This document shows positions 6,538 through 7,209 of a stretch of DNA of 7,209 nucleotides, one piece after another. A program made the position numbers and the translations under genes. The DNA is from Alphaproteobacteria bacterium (GTDB lineage: Bacteria; Pseudomonadota; Alphaproteobacteria; JAAXGF01): the NCBI GenBank assembly GCA_012267605.1, contig JAAXGF010000138.1, positions 1 to 7,209 of the forward strand, in the 5' to 3' direction. Numbering within the stretch: position 1 is the stretch's first letter; the number at the start of each line of letters is the position of its first letter. Under the pieces are notes generated by a model, which made no database searches, was not told where the DNA came from, and was given only the letters and a program-made list of their open reading frames with translations.

Positions 6538-6915
6538 TATTCTTCTCCCGCAAGCAATCGGTTCATGAATGCGATTTGCGCCCCGGTCGGTGCACACTGC
6601 AAGTTAGCGTAATCCGCATGTGATTTCGGATGACCATCCCATTGAACCTTCTCGGACACAATATGCTAAATTGGACGGAGCCTACCTTTCAGAATCAATC
6701 CGGACCACTACGTCCGTACACATACCTAAGTTGTTTGAGCGTAAGCAGTTCGTTTCAAACATGTTCTCGGGACATATGAAGCGGTCGTGTTAATCGCCAC
6801 GACCTGACTCCCCGCGACCGGGGTCGTTTCGCATTCGCGAGCATTCTCCTTTAAGACATTAGAATGCTAAGCTTCGACACCGCAACCACCGCACATCCAA
6901 ATTTGCAACACTGCC
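6538..6915. other. Gene-free intergenic region rich in inverted repeats
   Basis: This 378-bp stretch lies between the divergent Sel1-repeat gene and the ATPase fragment. No open frame in it looks like a protein. Bases 6538-6730 must carry the Sel1 gene promoter, but I cannot assign boxes with confidence. Bases 6733-6868 contain several consecutive short inverted repeats, listed separately. Confidence 0.6.
6733..6868. other. Cluster of consecutive stem-loops
   Basis: Six potential stems can be read by eye: GTTTGA/TCAAAC (6733-6738 with 6755-6760), ATGTTC/GGACAT with a 3-nt loop and one G-U pair (6761-6775), GGTCGTG/CACGACC with an 8-nt loop (6783-6804), CCCCG/CGGGG with a 4-nt loop (6810-6823), TCGC/GCGA (6829-6840) and AGCATTCT/AGAATGCT with a 13-nt loop (6840-6847 with 6861-6868). 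The third and fourth share GGTCG/CGACC segments that could pair alternatively. It could be a structured RNA or leader, a set of protein-binding sites, or chance. Confidence 0.35.
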
Positions 6916-7077
6916 ATGACCGACCCCTCTCTTACGCCAATCCTGCAACGGATCGCCGAAGCCTTGGAGCGGTTTGCGCCCGTGCCGGCTGGGAAGACCG
7001 ATTTCGCGTCGGCAGACGCGTTTGTTTGGCGAGCCGAACGATCGGCACTGGATGTGAGACGTCAAAAGTCTTTGTGA
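6916..7077 (+). pseudogene. Truncated N-terminus of a DUF815-type ATP-binding protein
   Basis: From ATG 6916 to TGA 7075-7077 the frame encodes 53 residues. The segment ILQRIAEALERFAP (9-22), a short Pro-rich linker and DFASADAFVWRAE (29-41) resemble the N-terminus of DUF815 AAA-type ATPases, which usually begin with an ALERLAP-like helix and an ADAFVW segment before a conserved region and the Walker A site. After about residue 46 the similarity ends, and the frame stops eight residues later. The roughly 230 residues with Walker A, Walker B and the rest of the ATPase are absent from the window. A DUF815 gene near yajC is common in alphaproteobacteria, which supports the identity. No ribosome binding site is obvious. 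It is most simply a remnant left after a deletion or insertion at about 7055-7080. A genuine small protein, or a gene interrupted by an element lying to the right, cannot be excluded. Confidence 0.5.
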
Positions 7078-7080
7078 TTC

Positions 7081-7120
7081 TTGGATGGGGTTGGATGGGG
7101 TTGGATGAGGTTGGATGGAA
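7081..7120 (+). repeat. Four tandem copies of a 10-bp G-rich unit
   Basis: The unit TTGGATGGGG occurs at 7081-7090 and 7091-7100 exactly, then as TTGGATGAGG (7101-7110) and TTGGATGGAA (7111-7120). The array begins 4 bp after the stop of the ATPase fragment. The period of 10 bp is close to one DNA turn, so each copy would face the same side of the helix, as in arrays bound by a protein. The many GG runs could also form a two-tier G-quadruplex on the + strand. Its origin and function are not known from the sequence. Confidence 0.9.
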
Positions 7121-7209
7121 CCTTATTTCTCAATGGCTTGTGGACCGCCCCTGTTTCGCGGCTCGGCGTTCCATTCGGTCAAAAGTTTTCGCAATTAACG
7201 ATAGTGGGC
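7121..7209. other. Window end without recognisable feature
   Basis: After the repeat array I see no open frame of note, tRNA or hairpin terminator before the window ends. If the ATPase fragment was broken by a mobile element, its integrase or the other gene half would lie to the right, outside the window. Confidence 0.4.

Noticed and set aside
6859..7065. 68-codon frame on - over the ATPase fragment
   Set aside because: The + strand frame has the recognisable N-terminal motif; the minus frame shows none.

Overview
The window looks like chromosomal DNA of an alphaproteobacterium of moderate GC content. The main reason is the minus-strand order yajC - secD - secF - Mth938-like (DUF498) gene - squalene/phytoene-synthase-like gene. 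This arrangement, often with a DUF815 ATPase gene nearby, is a familiar alphaproteobacterial neighbourhood. The proteins also have alphaproteobacterial character. I cannot name a genus from the sequence alone.

Layout from left to right: (1) the 3' part of an endonuclease/exonuclease/phosphatase (EEP) family gene on + (1-549), cut by the window edge. (2) Convergent to it, an NDUFAF6-type squalene/phytoene synthase homologue on - (621-1472). (3) Divergent from that, a stand-alone five-helix membrane protein of the PuuD N-terminal type on + (1643-2266), with a good promoter and a hairpin terminator. (4) The export operon on -, read right to left: yajC (5319-5714), secD (3732-5306), secF (2770-3720) and a Mth938-like/NDUFAF3-type gene (2354-2728). 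A sigma70-like promoter lies before yajC. (5) A Sel1-repeat probable lipoprotein on - (6013-6537). (6) A gene-poor stretch (6538-6915) rich in short inverted repeats. (7) On +, what appears to be only the N-terminus of a DUF815-type ATPase (6916-7077), which stops abruptly just before four tandem copies of a 10-bp G-rich unit (7081-7120).

How the genes fit together: YajC, SecD and SecF form the accessory complex of the SecYEG translocon, which uses the proton-motive force to pull exported proteins across the inner membrane. The Mth938-like protein and the squalene-synthase-like protein are the bacterial counterparts of the mitochondrial complex I assembly factors NDUFAF3 and NDUFAF6. Here the Mth938-like gene still follows secF, but the synthase-like gene is cut off from the operon by the oppositely oriented PuuD-like gene and its terminator.

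I see no CRISPR array, no tRNA or rRNA gene and no transposase. The least ordinary part is the right end (about 6730-7120): a cluster of stem-loops, an apparently truncated ATPase gene and the 10-bp repeats. Most of the rest is normal core-genome content.
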